Of a stretch of 9,084 bases of DNA, positions 1 to 5,981 are shown piece by piece. The notes beneath the pieces are model-generated. The model saw only the letters and a program-made list of their open reading frames with translations. It was not told the origin of the DNA and made no database searches. Origin of the DNA: Bacillota bacterium. GTDB taxonomy: Bacteria > Bacillota > Negativicutes > Sporomusales > Sporomusaceae. Position 1 is the stretch's first letter; each line of letters starts with the position of its first letter. Location of the stretch: assembly GCA_023388195.1 (NCBI GenBank), contig JAEWGR010000153.1:1-9084 (forward strand), given 5' to 3'. The position numbers were made by a program, and so were the translations under genes.

Positions 1-3
1 TAT

Positions 4-78
4 GCGGAAGTAGCTCAGCGGTAGAGCATCGCCTTGCCAAGGCGAGGGTCGCGAGTTCGAATCTCGTTTTCCGCTCCA
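4..78 (+). tRNA. tRNA-Gly (anticodon GCC)
   Basis: A full cloverleaf can be drawn. The acceptor stem pairs 4-10 with 68-74 (one G-U), the anticodon stem pairs 29-33 with 41-45, and the seven-base loop carries GCC at 36-38. The T arm has the GTTCGAATC signature. The discriminator base is T75 and CCA is encoded at 76-78. It is the first of three closely spaced tRNA genes, and only three bases precede it, so the cluster probably continues to the left. Confidence 0.97.
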
Positions 79-85
79 TAATGTC

Positions 86-160
<75 letters not shown>

Positions 161-168
161 AATTTTAT

Positions 169-257
169 GCCGGGGTGGCGGAACTGGCAGACGCAACGGA
201 CTTAAAATCCGTCGGAAAGAAATTTCCGTACCGGTTCGATTCCGGTCCTCGGCACCA
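169..257 (+). tRNA. tRNA-Leu (anticodon UAA)
   Basis: This is a class II tRNA. The acceptor stem pairs 169-175 with 247-253 (one G-U). The anticodon stem pairs 196-200 with 208-212, with TAA at 203-205. A long variable arm folds CGGAAA against TTTCCG around 213-228. The T arm has GGTTCGATTCC. The discriminator is A254 and CCA is encoded at 255-257. It is the last gene of the tRNA cluster and is followed at once by a terminator hairpin. Confidence 0.97.
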
Positions 258-302
258 ACTAAAAGCAGTATTCTGAGCATTCAGAGTACTGCTTTTAGTT
301 TT
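258..302 (+). terminator. Rho-independent terminator of the tRNA cluster
   Basis: A 19-bp stem with one G-U pair (258-276 against 281-299) and a four-base GCAT loop is followed by a short T run at 299-302. It starts on the base after the tRNA-Leu CCA end, which fits transcription termination with 3' processing of the tRNA. Confidence 0.8.
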
Positions 303-324
303 GGCTAACGGTTAAATACGAATG

Positions 325-359
325 AAAAAGGCAAAAGCCCTGAGGGCTTTTGCCTTTTT
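325..359. terminator. Bidirectional terminator between tRNA cluster and regulator gene
   Basis: A perfect 16-bp stem (325-340 against 344-359) has a TGA loop, with A5 on the left and T5 on the right, so each strand reads as GC-rich hairpin plus T tract. On the minus strand it ends the regulator gene, whose TAA stop (360-358) overlaps the foot of the stem. On the plus strand it backs up the tRNA terminator. Confidence 0.85.
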
Positions 360-1293
360 AAATGTTCCCCATTAACTGACCTGTTTGTGAAAGGTCATAA
401 CCGCCCATGCCGGCAACCTCATTGCGAAATGAATCGGAACGAATAGCCATCAATAGTGCCTGGAAGTGAGGTTTATCGGCATCCTCCTTGCGAAAGACGA
501 TATCATAACGTTCTTTCTTTTGAAAAATAAAGTCAATGCCATTAACCTGCAGGGCCGCTTTTTCAATACCGATACCGACATCGGCTTCGCCCCTGGCAAC
601 GCAGCTGGCAACTGCCAGATGGCTGGATTCTTCACGGGTATAGCCTTTGATCTGCCGGTAATCTAGCGCGAGCACATGCAGCATTTCATCCAATAGCACT
701 CTTGCGCCGGAACCGCGTTCCCGGTTGATAAGTGTGACATCAGAGCGGGTTAGGTCATGCCAGTTGTTAATGCCTTTGGGATTGCCTTTAGCAACATAAA
801 AGCCAGTATTACGGTGGGCCAGGTTATAGACAAGTGTCCGGTGTCCGGGCAAAAACCTGCGAATATAAGGGGTATTGTAGGTATCGGTGTCGCTGTCCCA
901 CAGATGGGTGGTAACGACATTGGCCGTACCCCGGTAAAGAGCTAATAAGCCGTCAATGCTGCCGGAATGGTTGCGAAGACAACGGATGCCGGGCAGGAGT
1001 CTTTCCAGGTGCCGGGTTAGGATATCGAGGATAATATCCTGCCCACAAATGATAAGGCTGTCCGATTCGGTGGCAGGATGCTCTGACGGTGGCGGGGCAG
1101 GTTGCTGCTGGAGTGGGCTGTTTTTCTTTGAGTTTTGGATATACAGCTCTAAATCGGGGGCCTCAACGCGAACTTTCCGGCCAATACGGTAAGCAGGAAA
1201 GTCACCTCTCTTGATCATTTCATATACAGTGAAACGGGAGATTTTTAGGATTTTGGCAACCTCATCCGGTGTATAGGAAGTTGTATCGCTCAT
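358..1293 (-). CDS. One-component regulator: excisionase-type HTH fused to PBP-like (molybdate-type) ligand domain
   Basis: 311 aa. Residues 6-53 form an excisionase/MerR-like helix-turn-helix of the kind found in short DNA-binding adaptors: YTPDEVAKILKIS, then FTVYEMIKRGDFPAYRIGRKVRV. A proline/glutamine-rich linker covers about 54-78. Residues 80-305 resemble the periplasmic-binding-protein-like domain (COG1910 type, a cytoplasmic relative of ModA-class binding proteins), with HLWD at 130-133, NRERGSGARVLLD at 190-202, and ASCVARGEADVGIG at 229-242. There is no signal peptide, so it acts in the cytoplasm. The start is ATG at 1293-1291, preceded by AGAGGTG five bases upstream. It is divergent from modABC. 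From family and position I infer that it binds molybdate, tungstate or a related oxyanion and controls modABC and itself. Family assignment is confident; ligand and direction of control are inferred. Confidence 0.85.
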   Translation of the reverse strand: MSDTTSYTPDEVAKILKISRFTVYEMIKRGDFPAYRIGRKVRVEAPDLELYIQNSKKNSPLQQQPAPPPSEHPATESDSLIICGQDIILDILTRHLERLLPGIRCLRNHSGSIDGLLALYRGTANVVTTHLWDSDTDTYNTPYIRRFLPGHRTLVYNLAHRNTGFYVAKGNPKGINNWHDLTRSDVTLINRERGSGARVLLDEMLHVLALDYRQIKGYTREESSHLAVASCVARGEADVGIGIEKAALQVNGIDFIFQKKERYDIVFRKEDADKPHFQALLMAIRSDSFRNEVAGMGGYDLSQTGQLMGNI

Positions 1294-1312
1294 AACTACA
1301 CCTCTATAAAAT

Positions 1313-1352
1313 TTGTATTAATTGCTGACAGGCTCTTGCAATTATCATACAA
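1313..1352. promoter_or_regulatory. Imperfect inverted repeat upstream of the regulator gene (candidate autoregulatory operator)
   Basis: TAATTGC (1319-1325) is mirrored by GCAATTA (1338-1344) across 12 bases. Just outside, TTGTAT (1313-1318) is mirrored by ATACAA (1347-1352) with a two-base offset. The repeat sits 20 bases before the regulator start codon and just downstream of a minus-strand TATAAT at 1363-1358, a place where a bound repressor could block transcription. The symmetry is seen directly; the role is inferred. Confidence 0.4.
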
Positions 1353-1365
1353 CAAATATTATAAT
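1336..1365 (+). promoter_or_regulatory. Possible modABC promoter with a -10 shared by the divergent promoter
   Basis: On the plus strand TTGCAA (1336-1341) lies 18 bases before a perfect TATAAT (1360-1365). The overlapping ATTATA at 1358-1363 reads TATAAT on the minus strand and could serve the regulator, though its -35 is poor. If used, the plus-strand promoter would give modA a leader of about 210 bases containing all the repeats at 1393-1529. AT-rich DNA easily produces such matches, so this is tentative. Confidence 0.3.
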
Positions 1366-1475
1366 AACACCATAGAGATTATGTTTGTTTTTGTTAGTTT
1401 ATATTCAGGCTGTTTATATACTGCAGTGTACATTTTTATTATTGATAGCAATTTCAGTTGTGATAATCAGCTGGA

Positions 1476-1529
1476 TTGATACATAGATGTATCAACTAAC
1501 TTAGTTACAGTTTAATTATGTTAGTTGAT
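1476..1529. promoter_or_regulatory. Cluster of inverted repeats upstream of modA (candidate operator)
   Basis: Three overlapping symmetries occur. TTGATACAT (1476-1484) mirrors ATGTATCAA (1487-1495) around AG. ATCAACTAAC (1491-1500) mirrors GTTAGTTGAT (1520-1529) perfectly across 19 bases. AACTAA (1494-1499) mirrors TTAGTT (1501-1506) around one C. A further near copy, GTTAGTTTAT, lies at 1393-1402. Repeated half-sites of this type in a divergent regulator/transporter gap are what a dimeric or tetrameric regulator would bind. The sequence does not match the E. coli ModE box as I know it. The binding partner is inferred to be the product of the 358-1293 gene. Confidence 0.5.
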
Positions 1530-1584
1530 TTTTGTTTTTAAGAGAGGGAAATGCCTCGGACAGAACGAATATAAGGGGGAGAAA

Positions 1585-2400
1585 ATGTTGAGAAAGATCA
1601 ACCAAAAAGTATTTCTTATTCTGGCTTTAGTGGCAGTCACAGTCTTGAGTTTAGTTGGCTGTGGCGGAGAGAAGCAAACCCCGCCTGTGGCGCAGCAGGT
1701 GCAGCCTGTAGAGCTAAATATCTCGGCGGCAGTAAGCCTTAAGGATGCGCTTGCGGAAATTCAAAAGAATTATCAGACTAAGAATCCAAATGTGAAGCTT
1801 GTTTTTAACCTGGGAGCCTCCGGGGCGCTGCAAAAACAAATTGAGCAAGGGGCGCCTGCCGATATCTTTATTTCCGCTGCTCCCAAGCAAATGAATGAAT
1901 TGGAAGCTAAGAACCTGGTCAATAAAGCCACACGTAAAAATCTGGTTGAGAATAAGCTGGTTGTTGTTGTTCCTAAAGATACCAAATTAAATATAACCAA
2001 ATATGAAGATCTTACCCAGAAGGATGTACAAAAGATTGCTTTAGGCGAGACCGCTACAGTGCCTGCCGGCCAATATGCCCAGGAAGTATTACAGAAACTC
2101 GGCCTGTGGGATAAGCTCCAGGAGCGGGTGGTATTCGCTAAAGACGTTCGCACGGTACTGGCGTATACTGAGACAGGCAATGTCGAAGCTGGGATCGTTT
2201 ATAAAACCGATGCAATCGCCAGCGATAAAGTGAAAGTTGCCGCTGTTGCGCCTGAAGGCAGTCATCAGCCGATACTATACCCGATTGCTGTAACCACTGC
2301 TACCAAACAGCAACAAGCAGCTGAGGCTTTCAGCGAATATCTGTTTAGTCCGGAAAGCAAGGCCATATTTGAAAAGAATGGCTTTGTCATGGGTAAATAA
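1585..2400 (+). CDS. modA: Molybdate ABC transporter substrate-binding lipoprotein ModA
   Basis: 271 aa from ATG 1585, chosen because AAGGGGGA (1573-1580) stands four bases upstream. An in-frame TTG at 1525 would put 20 unlikely residues before the signal peptide. Residues 1-25 are a lipoprotein signal (basic start, hydrophobic core, lipobox LVGC), with Cys26 lipidated and anchored outside the membrane. Residues 43-270 are the ModA fold: SAAVSLKDA (47-55) and GASGAL (77-82), contributing likely oxyanion-binding serines, then TVPAGQYAQEVL (158-169) and DVRTVLAY...GIVYKTDA (187-210). These blocks align with the molybdate-binding ModA family (COG0725) and not with the tungstate-specific TupA family. 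It delivers molybdate, perhaps also tungstate, to ModB. First gene of the modABC operon; 71 bases separate it from modB. Confidence 0.93.
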   Translation: MLRKINQKVFLILALVAVTVLSLVGCGGEKQTPPVAQQVQPVELNISAAVSLKDALAEIQKNYQTKNPNVKLVFNLGASGALQKQIEQGAPADIFISAAPKQMNELEAKNLVNKATRKNLVENKLVVVVPKDTKLNITKYEDLTQKDVQKIALGETATVPAGQYAQEVLQKLGLWDKLQERVVFAKDVRTVLAYTETGNVEAGIVYKTDAIASDKVKVAAVAPEGSHQPILYPIAVTTATKQQQAAEAFSEYLFSPESKAIFEKNGFVMGK

Positions 2401-2471
2401 CCTGACAGTGGTGTTGTTTTCTAAAATACGGCTTTAGTTGTAACTGTGTAAGCCATGAAGCAGGTGACAGT

Positions 2472-3158
2472 ATGATTGAATGGCAGCCGGTCTTTTTATC
2501 GGTCAAGGTTGCGCTGGTCTCGTTAATTTTTGTATTCATCTTCGGGGTATCTGCTGCTTATGTGATGCGAAGCTTTGAGTTTTCTGGTAAAAGCATGGTG
2601 GAGGCATTGTTTGCCTTGCCGTTAGTATTGCCGCCTGTTGTAACCGGTTTTTTGCTGCTGGTGCTTGTTGGCAAGCAAGGGCCTATTGGTCGATTTCTAT
2701 CTGAAAATTTTCATACCCAGATTATTTTTACACCCTATGCTGCTATCCTGGCGGCGGCAGTGGTTGCTTTTCCACTTATGTATCAAAGCACCAAAGCTGC
2801 TTTTCAGGGGGTGGACCGCAAACTGGAGGATGCGGCCCGGACGCTGGGGGCCGGCAGCTGGCGGGTTTTCTGGACAATAACCATTCCTTTGGCCTGGCCG
2901 GGACTGGTAGCGGGGCTGGTATTATCCTTTGCCCGGGCCTTGGGCGAATTTGGTGCTACCATTATGATCGCCGGCAATATTCCCGGTAAAACCCAGACTA
3001 TTCCGCTGGCAATCTATTTTGCGGCCGAAGCCAATGATTTAACCCTGGCCGGCGCGTATGTCCTGCTGATTAGCGGCATCACCTTTTTTCTGATTTTCTG
3101 GTTAAATGTCTGGTCTAAAAAACGGGGCGGCGAATCGTCTGTAAGGGGGTTGTTTTAA
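2472..3158 (+). CDS. modB: Molybdate ABC transporter permease ModB
   Basis: 228 aa, the usual size for ModB. It is an integral membrane protein with about five hydrophobic segments (roughly 10-32, 44-66, 86-104, 142-165, 192-212). The cytoplasmic EAA loop that docks on the ATPase is clear at 119-146 (EDAARTLGAGSW ... IPLAWPGL), followed by the ModB/CysT-type LSFARALGEFGATIMIAGN (151-169). The start ATG 2472 has AGGTG at 2462-2466, a modest site. It forms the transmembrane channel, probably as a homodimer, with ModA outside and ModC inside. The stop TAA overlaps the modC ATG by one base, indicating coupled translation. Confidence 0.93.
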   Translation: MIEWQPVFLSVKVALVSLIFVFIFGVSAAYVMRSFEFSGKSMVEALFALPLVLPPVVTGFLLLVLVGKQGPIGRFLSENFHTQIIFTPYAAILAAAVVAFPLMYQSTKAAFQGVDRKLEDAARTLGAGSWRVFWTITIPLAWPGLVAGLVLSFARALGEFGATIMIAGNIPGKTQTIPLAIYFAAEANDLTLAGAYVLLISGITFFLIFWLNVWSKKRGGESSVRGLF

Positions 3159-3829
3159 TGCTGCAAGTAACTGTAAAGAAAAAACTAGCTGATTTTACTT
3201 TGGATATTCAGTTCTCCGTGGCCAACAGGATCTTGGTTTTGCTGGGGCCTTCGGGGGCGGGTAAAACAACGATTCTCCGGGCGATTGCCGGTCTTTTGCG
3301 GCCGGATGAAGGAAGAATTGCTCATGGTGAGCGCATTTTGTTTTCTTCCTCGGCAAAAACGTTTGTGCCGCCGCAGCAGCGGCGGGTGAGTTATATGTTT
3401 CAGGAGTTTGCCCTGTTTCCGCATATGGATGTAAAAACAAATATCTGGTATGGCGTCAAAAGGAATAATAAGGACGCCAATGAACTTTATGATCGGCTGG
3501 TTGAATTGCTGCACATTGAACACCTGACAACACGGTATATTGATAACCTGTCCGGGGGGGAGAAGCAACGGGTTGCGCTTGCCAGGGCACTGATGGCCGA
3601 GCCGGAAATTCTCCTGCTTGACGAGCCTTTATCGGCTCTTGACAGTGATACCCGTCTGGAGCTGCAAGAGGAATTAAAAAGAATTCAAGGGTTGTGGAAT
3701 ATTCCTTTTGTTCTCGTTACTCATGACCGGGCGGAAGCGAAGGCTTTAGGCGATCAATTTCTCTTCATGGAAAAAGGCAGGCAAACAGAGCATCAGCCTC
3801 TATGGCAAGATGCGCTGCTCCAATGTTAA
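3158..3829 (+). CDS. modC: Molybdate ABC transporter ATPase ModC, short form without TOBE domain
   Basis: 223 aa with a complete ABC nucleotide-binding domain: Walker A GPSGAGKTT (30-38), Q-loop Gln82 in FQEFALFPHM, signature LSGGEKQ (131-137), Walker B ILLLDE (151-156), D-loop SALD (159-162) and H-loop His189 in VTHD. ModC of E. coli is about 350 aa and carries a C-terminal TOBE/Mop domain that binds molybdate; here the protein stops about 30 residues after the H-loop, so that domain is absent. The start ATG 3158 overlaps the modB stop and has AAGGGGG at 3143-3149. It powers import with ModB. Position after modAB makes the molybdate assignment firm; sequence alone could also suit a sulfate or tungstate ATPase. 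Confidence 0.92.
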   Translation: MLQVTVKKKLADFTLDIQFSVANRILVLLGPSGAGKTTILRAIAGLLRPDEGRIAHGERILFSSSAKTFVPPQQRRVSYMFQEFALFPHMDVKTNIWYGVKRNNKDANELYDRLVELLHIEHLTTRYIDNLSGGEKQRVALARALMAEPEILLLDEPLSALDSDTRLELQEELKRIQGLWNIPFVLVTHDRAEAKALGDQFLFMEKGRQTEHQPLWQDALLQC

Positions 3830-3902
3830 AGGCAGCTAACCAACTAGCTTGCCGCGGTGGGATGCACAAAGGTTATACAAACTAAAAATACTCATCGTCT
3901 GT

Positions 3903-3944
3903 AAAAGCTTCTATCTTGTTTGATACAAGATAAGAAGCTTTTTT
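3903..3944 (+). terminator. Terminator of the modABC operon
   Basis: A 17-bp stem pairs 3903-3919 with 3925-3942, with one bulged A at 3932. The loop is TTGAT, and a T run extends to 3944. It lies 74 bases after the modC stop codon. Confidence 0.85.
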
Positions 3945-3978
3945 GCATGATCAGAAAGTATATTGGCTCTGCTTATAA

Positions 3979-4061
3979 GTAAGAACGCCTTACCCTAAAG
4001 GCACAGGCTGCTTTCCGCGTCCTGCGGGGCGCAATTGCGGCAACCCCGGGTATTTTTTACC
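3979..4061 (+). other. GC-rich, hairpin-forming stretch in the chemoreceptor leader region (candidate structured RNA)
   Basis: In a 332-base gap without genes, this part is markedly more GC-rich than its flanks and can fold several ways. GTAAG (3979-3983) pairs with CTTAC (3989-3993). CCGC (4015-4018) pairs with GCGG (4024-4027). GGGGCGC (4026-4032) pairs with GCG...CCCC (4037-4047, bulge GCAA), which competes with the previous hairpin. A T-rich run (4051-4058) follows. TACCC (3991-3995) could also close on GGGTA (4048-4052). Mutually exclusive hairpins before a T run resemble an attenuator or riboswitch, but I could not match a known class. No open reading frame or protein signal is evident. 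Confidence 0.3.
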
Positions 4062-4098
4062 GTTACTTTTGTAAATAAGAATCATAAAACAGATGAAG

Positions 4099-4127
4099 GT
4101 GAATTATGTTAAATAACGAATATTCAC
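4099..4127. promoter_or_regulatory. Nested palindrome upstream of the chemoreceptor gene
   Basis: GTGAAT (4099-4104) mirrors ATTCAC (4122-4127), and inside it GTTA (4108-4111) mirrors TAAC (4114-4117) around AA. The symmetry covers 29 bases, ending 34 bases before the chemoreceptor start. It could be an operator or form a weak RNA hairpin. I see no convincing sigma-D (flagellar) or sigma-A promoter with it. Confidence 0.3.
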
Positions 4128-4161
4128 ACATATAGCATTTTTTAATATTGGAGGCGGACGT

Positions 4162-5871
4162 ATGTACCGGTTATCTGATTTTAAAACCGCGACAAAGATT
4201 TATGGGCTCATTACGTTTATGGTGATTTGTTTATTGGGAGTGGGTTCGGTTGGTTTGTTTTCGGTCAAAATGCTCAGCCACGAGTTGACTATGATGTACC
4301 AAGACCGCCTGGTACCTGTCCAGCTGCTGGGCGAGGTCCGCTTGCTTAGCAAAGATTCGGAGGCTAAACTGCTTGAAATTGTGCTGACAGCAGACGTGAA
4401 TGGACAGAAAGCAATTATTGACAGTATTCAGAATAATACCAGCCGAATTAATATATTGCAGGAAGAGTACAAGAAAATTGATCTTGACACTTATCAAAAA
4501 AACAAGCTGAGTGAATTGGAAAAAGAGCTGACAGATTACCGGCAGGCACGTCAGAACATTATTAAGCTGGCCGCAAGCGGGCAGCAGGCGGCGGCTTTTG
4601 CCCTGTATACCCAAAGTATGCCGGTATTCATGAAGGCAACGGAATTAAGGCGTGAGTTGATTGATTACAATAAAGAGTGGGCAGCAGCCACCAACCGGCA
4701 GGGCCTTGCAGACGCAGACCGGGTAACAAAGACAATTGCTGTAGTTACAGGCTGTATGATTCTGTTGGCCTGTACAGGCGGCTGGCTGATTGTAAGGGTA
4801 ATTGCCAATCCGTTACAGCAACTGATGAAAACAGTGGCTGCAGTGGCTGACGGTGATCTGACCCGGCAGGCCGGGCTCAATTCCCGCGATGAGATTGGCC
4901 AGTTGGGGATTGCTTTTAACAGTATGACAGCAAGCCTGGGACGTTTAATTGGCCGGGTGATAGATACAACCGGCCAGGTCGCGGCAGCTTCACAGCAATT
5001 AACGGCCAGTGCTGATCAATCTGCTGTAGCTGCCAGCCAGGTTGCCGCCTCCATTACAACCGTTGCCCAGGCCTCACAGGCGCAGTTTGTCTCAATGAAA
5101 CAGACGCTGGGGTCGGTAGAGAATATGGCGGCAAGGATCGGCAATATGGCAGTAAACGCCAGTGAGGTTGCCACAGATACAGATAAAGCCGCTTTAGCCG
5201 TCCGCGGGGGTAATCAGGCGGTCGAGACGGCTATTAATCAGATGGGCCGTATTGAGAAAACAGTGCTGGAATCAGCAGCGGTAATCAGCAGTTTAGAGGC
5301 CCGCTCAGCCGAGATTGGGGAGATAGTGAGTGTAATATCAAGTATTGCCGGTCAAACCAATCTCCTGGCTCTTAATGCCGCCATTGAGGCTGCCCGGGCC
5401 GGTGAGCAGGGACGGGGTTTTGCGGTAGTTGCTGATGAAGTCCGCCAGCTGGCCGAACAATCGCAGAGCGCTGCCAAGAAAATCGCCGCTCTGATTGGGG
5501 AAATACATATAGATACTAGTAAATCGGTTGCAGCAATTCATAATGGCACCAAGGAGGTTATACTTGGCACCCAGGTAGTCCATTCCTCCGGAGCCGCATT
5601 CAGGGAGATTGCCGGTTTAATTGAAAATGTCTCGGTTCAGGTTAACGTTATATCGACAGAGATTCAGGCTGTAGCGGAAAATAGCAGACAGATTGTAACA
5701 GCGGTACAATCTGTTGAAGAAACCGGTAAGGCCATACTTGGGCAAACGGAGACGGTTTCGGCCGCGACTGAGGAGCAATCGGCAGCCATGGAGGAAATTG
5801 CCGCTGCCAGTCAGGCTTTATCCAGAATGGCCGAGGGCTTGAGTACCGCGACCTGCAGGTTCCAGGTCTAG
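4162..5871 (+). CDS. Methyl-accepting chemotaxis protein (4HB sensor, HAMP, signalling domain)
   Basis: 569 aa transmembrane chemoreceptor. TM1 is about residues 12-34. An extracytoplasmic four-helix-bundle-type sensor spans about 35-188, rich in charged and Gln residues. TM2 is about 190-212. HAMP spans 213-265 (NPLQQLMKTVAAVADGDL, then DEIGQLGIAFNSM). The cytoplasmic coiled-coil signalling domain runs 270-569, with the highly conserved CheA/CheW-binding hairpin tip at 385-430 (IAGQTNLLALNAAIEAARAG and GRGFAVVADEVRQLAE). EEQSAAMEEI (537-546) looks like a methylation-helix segment. The C-terminus CRFQV is a common chemoreceptor ending and is not the NWETF CheR-tethering peptide. The start ATG has GGAGG at 4150-4154, seven bases upstream. 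The gene is monocistronic, between two terminators. The ligand cannot be told from sequence, and the modABC neighbour gives no firm clue. Confidence 0.95.
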   Translation: MYRLSDFKTATKIYGLITFMVICLLGVGSVGLFSVKMLSHELTMMYQDRLVPVQLLGEVRLLSKDSEAKLLEIVLTADVNGQKAIIDSIQNNTSRINILQEEYKKIDLDTYQKNKLSELEKELTDYRQARQNIIKLAASGQQAAAFALYTQSMPVFMKATELRRELIDYNKEWAAATNRQGLADADRVTKTIAVVTGCMILLACTGGWLIVRVIANPLQQLMKTVAAVADGDLTRQAGLNSRDEIGQLGIAFNSMTASLGRLIGRVIDTTGQVAAASQQLTASADQSAVAASQVAASITTVAQASQAQFVSMKQTLGSVENMAARIGNMAVNASEVATDTDKAALAVRGGNQAVETAINQMGRIEKTVLESAAVISSLEARSAEIGEIVSVISSIAGQTNLLALNAAIEAARAGEQGRGFAVVADEVRQLAEQSQSAAKKIAALIGEIHIDTSKSVAAIHNGTKEVILGTQVVHSSGAAFREIAGLIENVSVQVNVISTEIQAVAENSRQIVTAVQSVEETGKAILGQTETVSAATEEQSAAMEEIAAASQALSRMAEGLSTATCRFQV

Positions 5872-5924
5872 AACACGAATAAACCAAACGTACCCGGTGA
5901 GGGGGCGTTTGGTTTATTCATGTT
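5872..5924 (+). terminator. Inverted-repeat terminator after the chemoreceptor gene
   Basis: A perfect 14-bp stem pairs 5877-5890 with 5906-5919, and after one mismatch it can extend by four more pairs (5872-5875 with 5921-5924). The loop is 15 bases and itself contains CCC and GGGGG. The T tract is weak (GTTTAAT after the stem), so termination may be partial. It starts directly after the TAG stop. Confidence 0.65.
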
Positions 5925-5945
5925 TAATAATTCCAAAATTTGTAA

Positions 5946-5981
5946 TACTAAGTGTTATTAGTAAAGGAGTGATACTTAGTG
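5946..5981 (+). promoter_or_regulatory. Hairpin burying the GTG start codon, with the ribosome binding site in its loop
   Basis: Bases 5946-5957 pair with 5970-5981 in 12 consecutive pairs (three G-U). The GTG start (5979-5981) is wholly inside the stem, while the Shine-Dalgarno AAAGGAG (5963-5969) lies in the 12-base loop. A shorter alternative hairpin, TACTAA (5946-5951) with TTAGTA (5958-5963), would free the start codon. This arrangement could tune translation; no ligand-binding part is visible. Confidence 0.4.

Noticed and set aside
1417..1430. Near-palindrome TATACTGCAGTGTA
   Set aside because: Short, with one mismatch and built around a PstI-like core; no repeat elsewhere in the region, so it may be chance.
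1476..1495. FNR/CRP-type operator
   Set aside because: TTGAT and ATCAA are present but ten bases apart; FNR needs four between half-sites, and the CRP consensus is not matched.
1525..1584. Extended modA start at TTG 1525
   Set aside because: It adds 20 residues before a textbook lipoprotein signal, has no ribosome binding site, and overlaps the candidate operator. ATG 1585 has a good Shine-Dalgarno.
2430..2454. Weak hairpin GGCTT...AAGCC between modA and modB
   Set aside because: Five pairs with a 15-base loop and no T tract; too weak to call a terminator or attenuator.
4069..4097. Sigma-A promoter TTGTAA...GATGAA before the chemoreceptor
   Set aside because: The -10 is a poor match, and no sigma-D consensus could be placed either.
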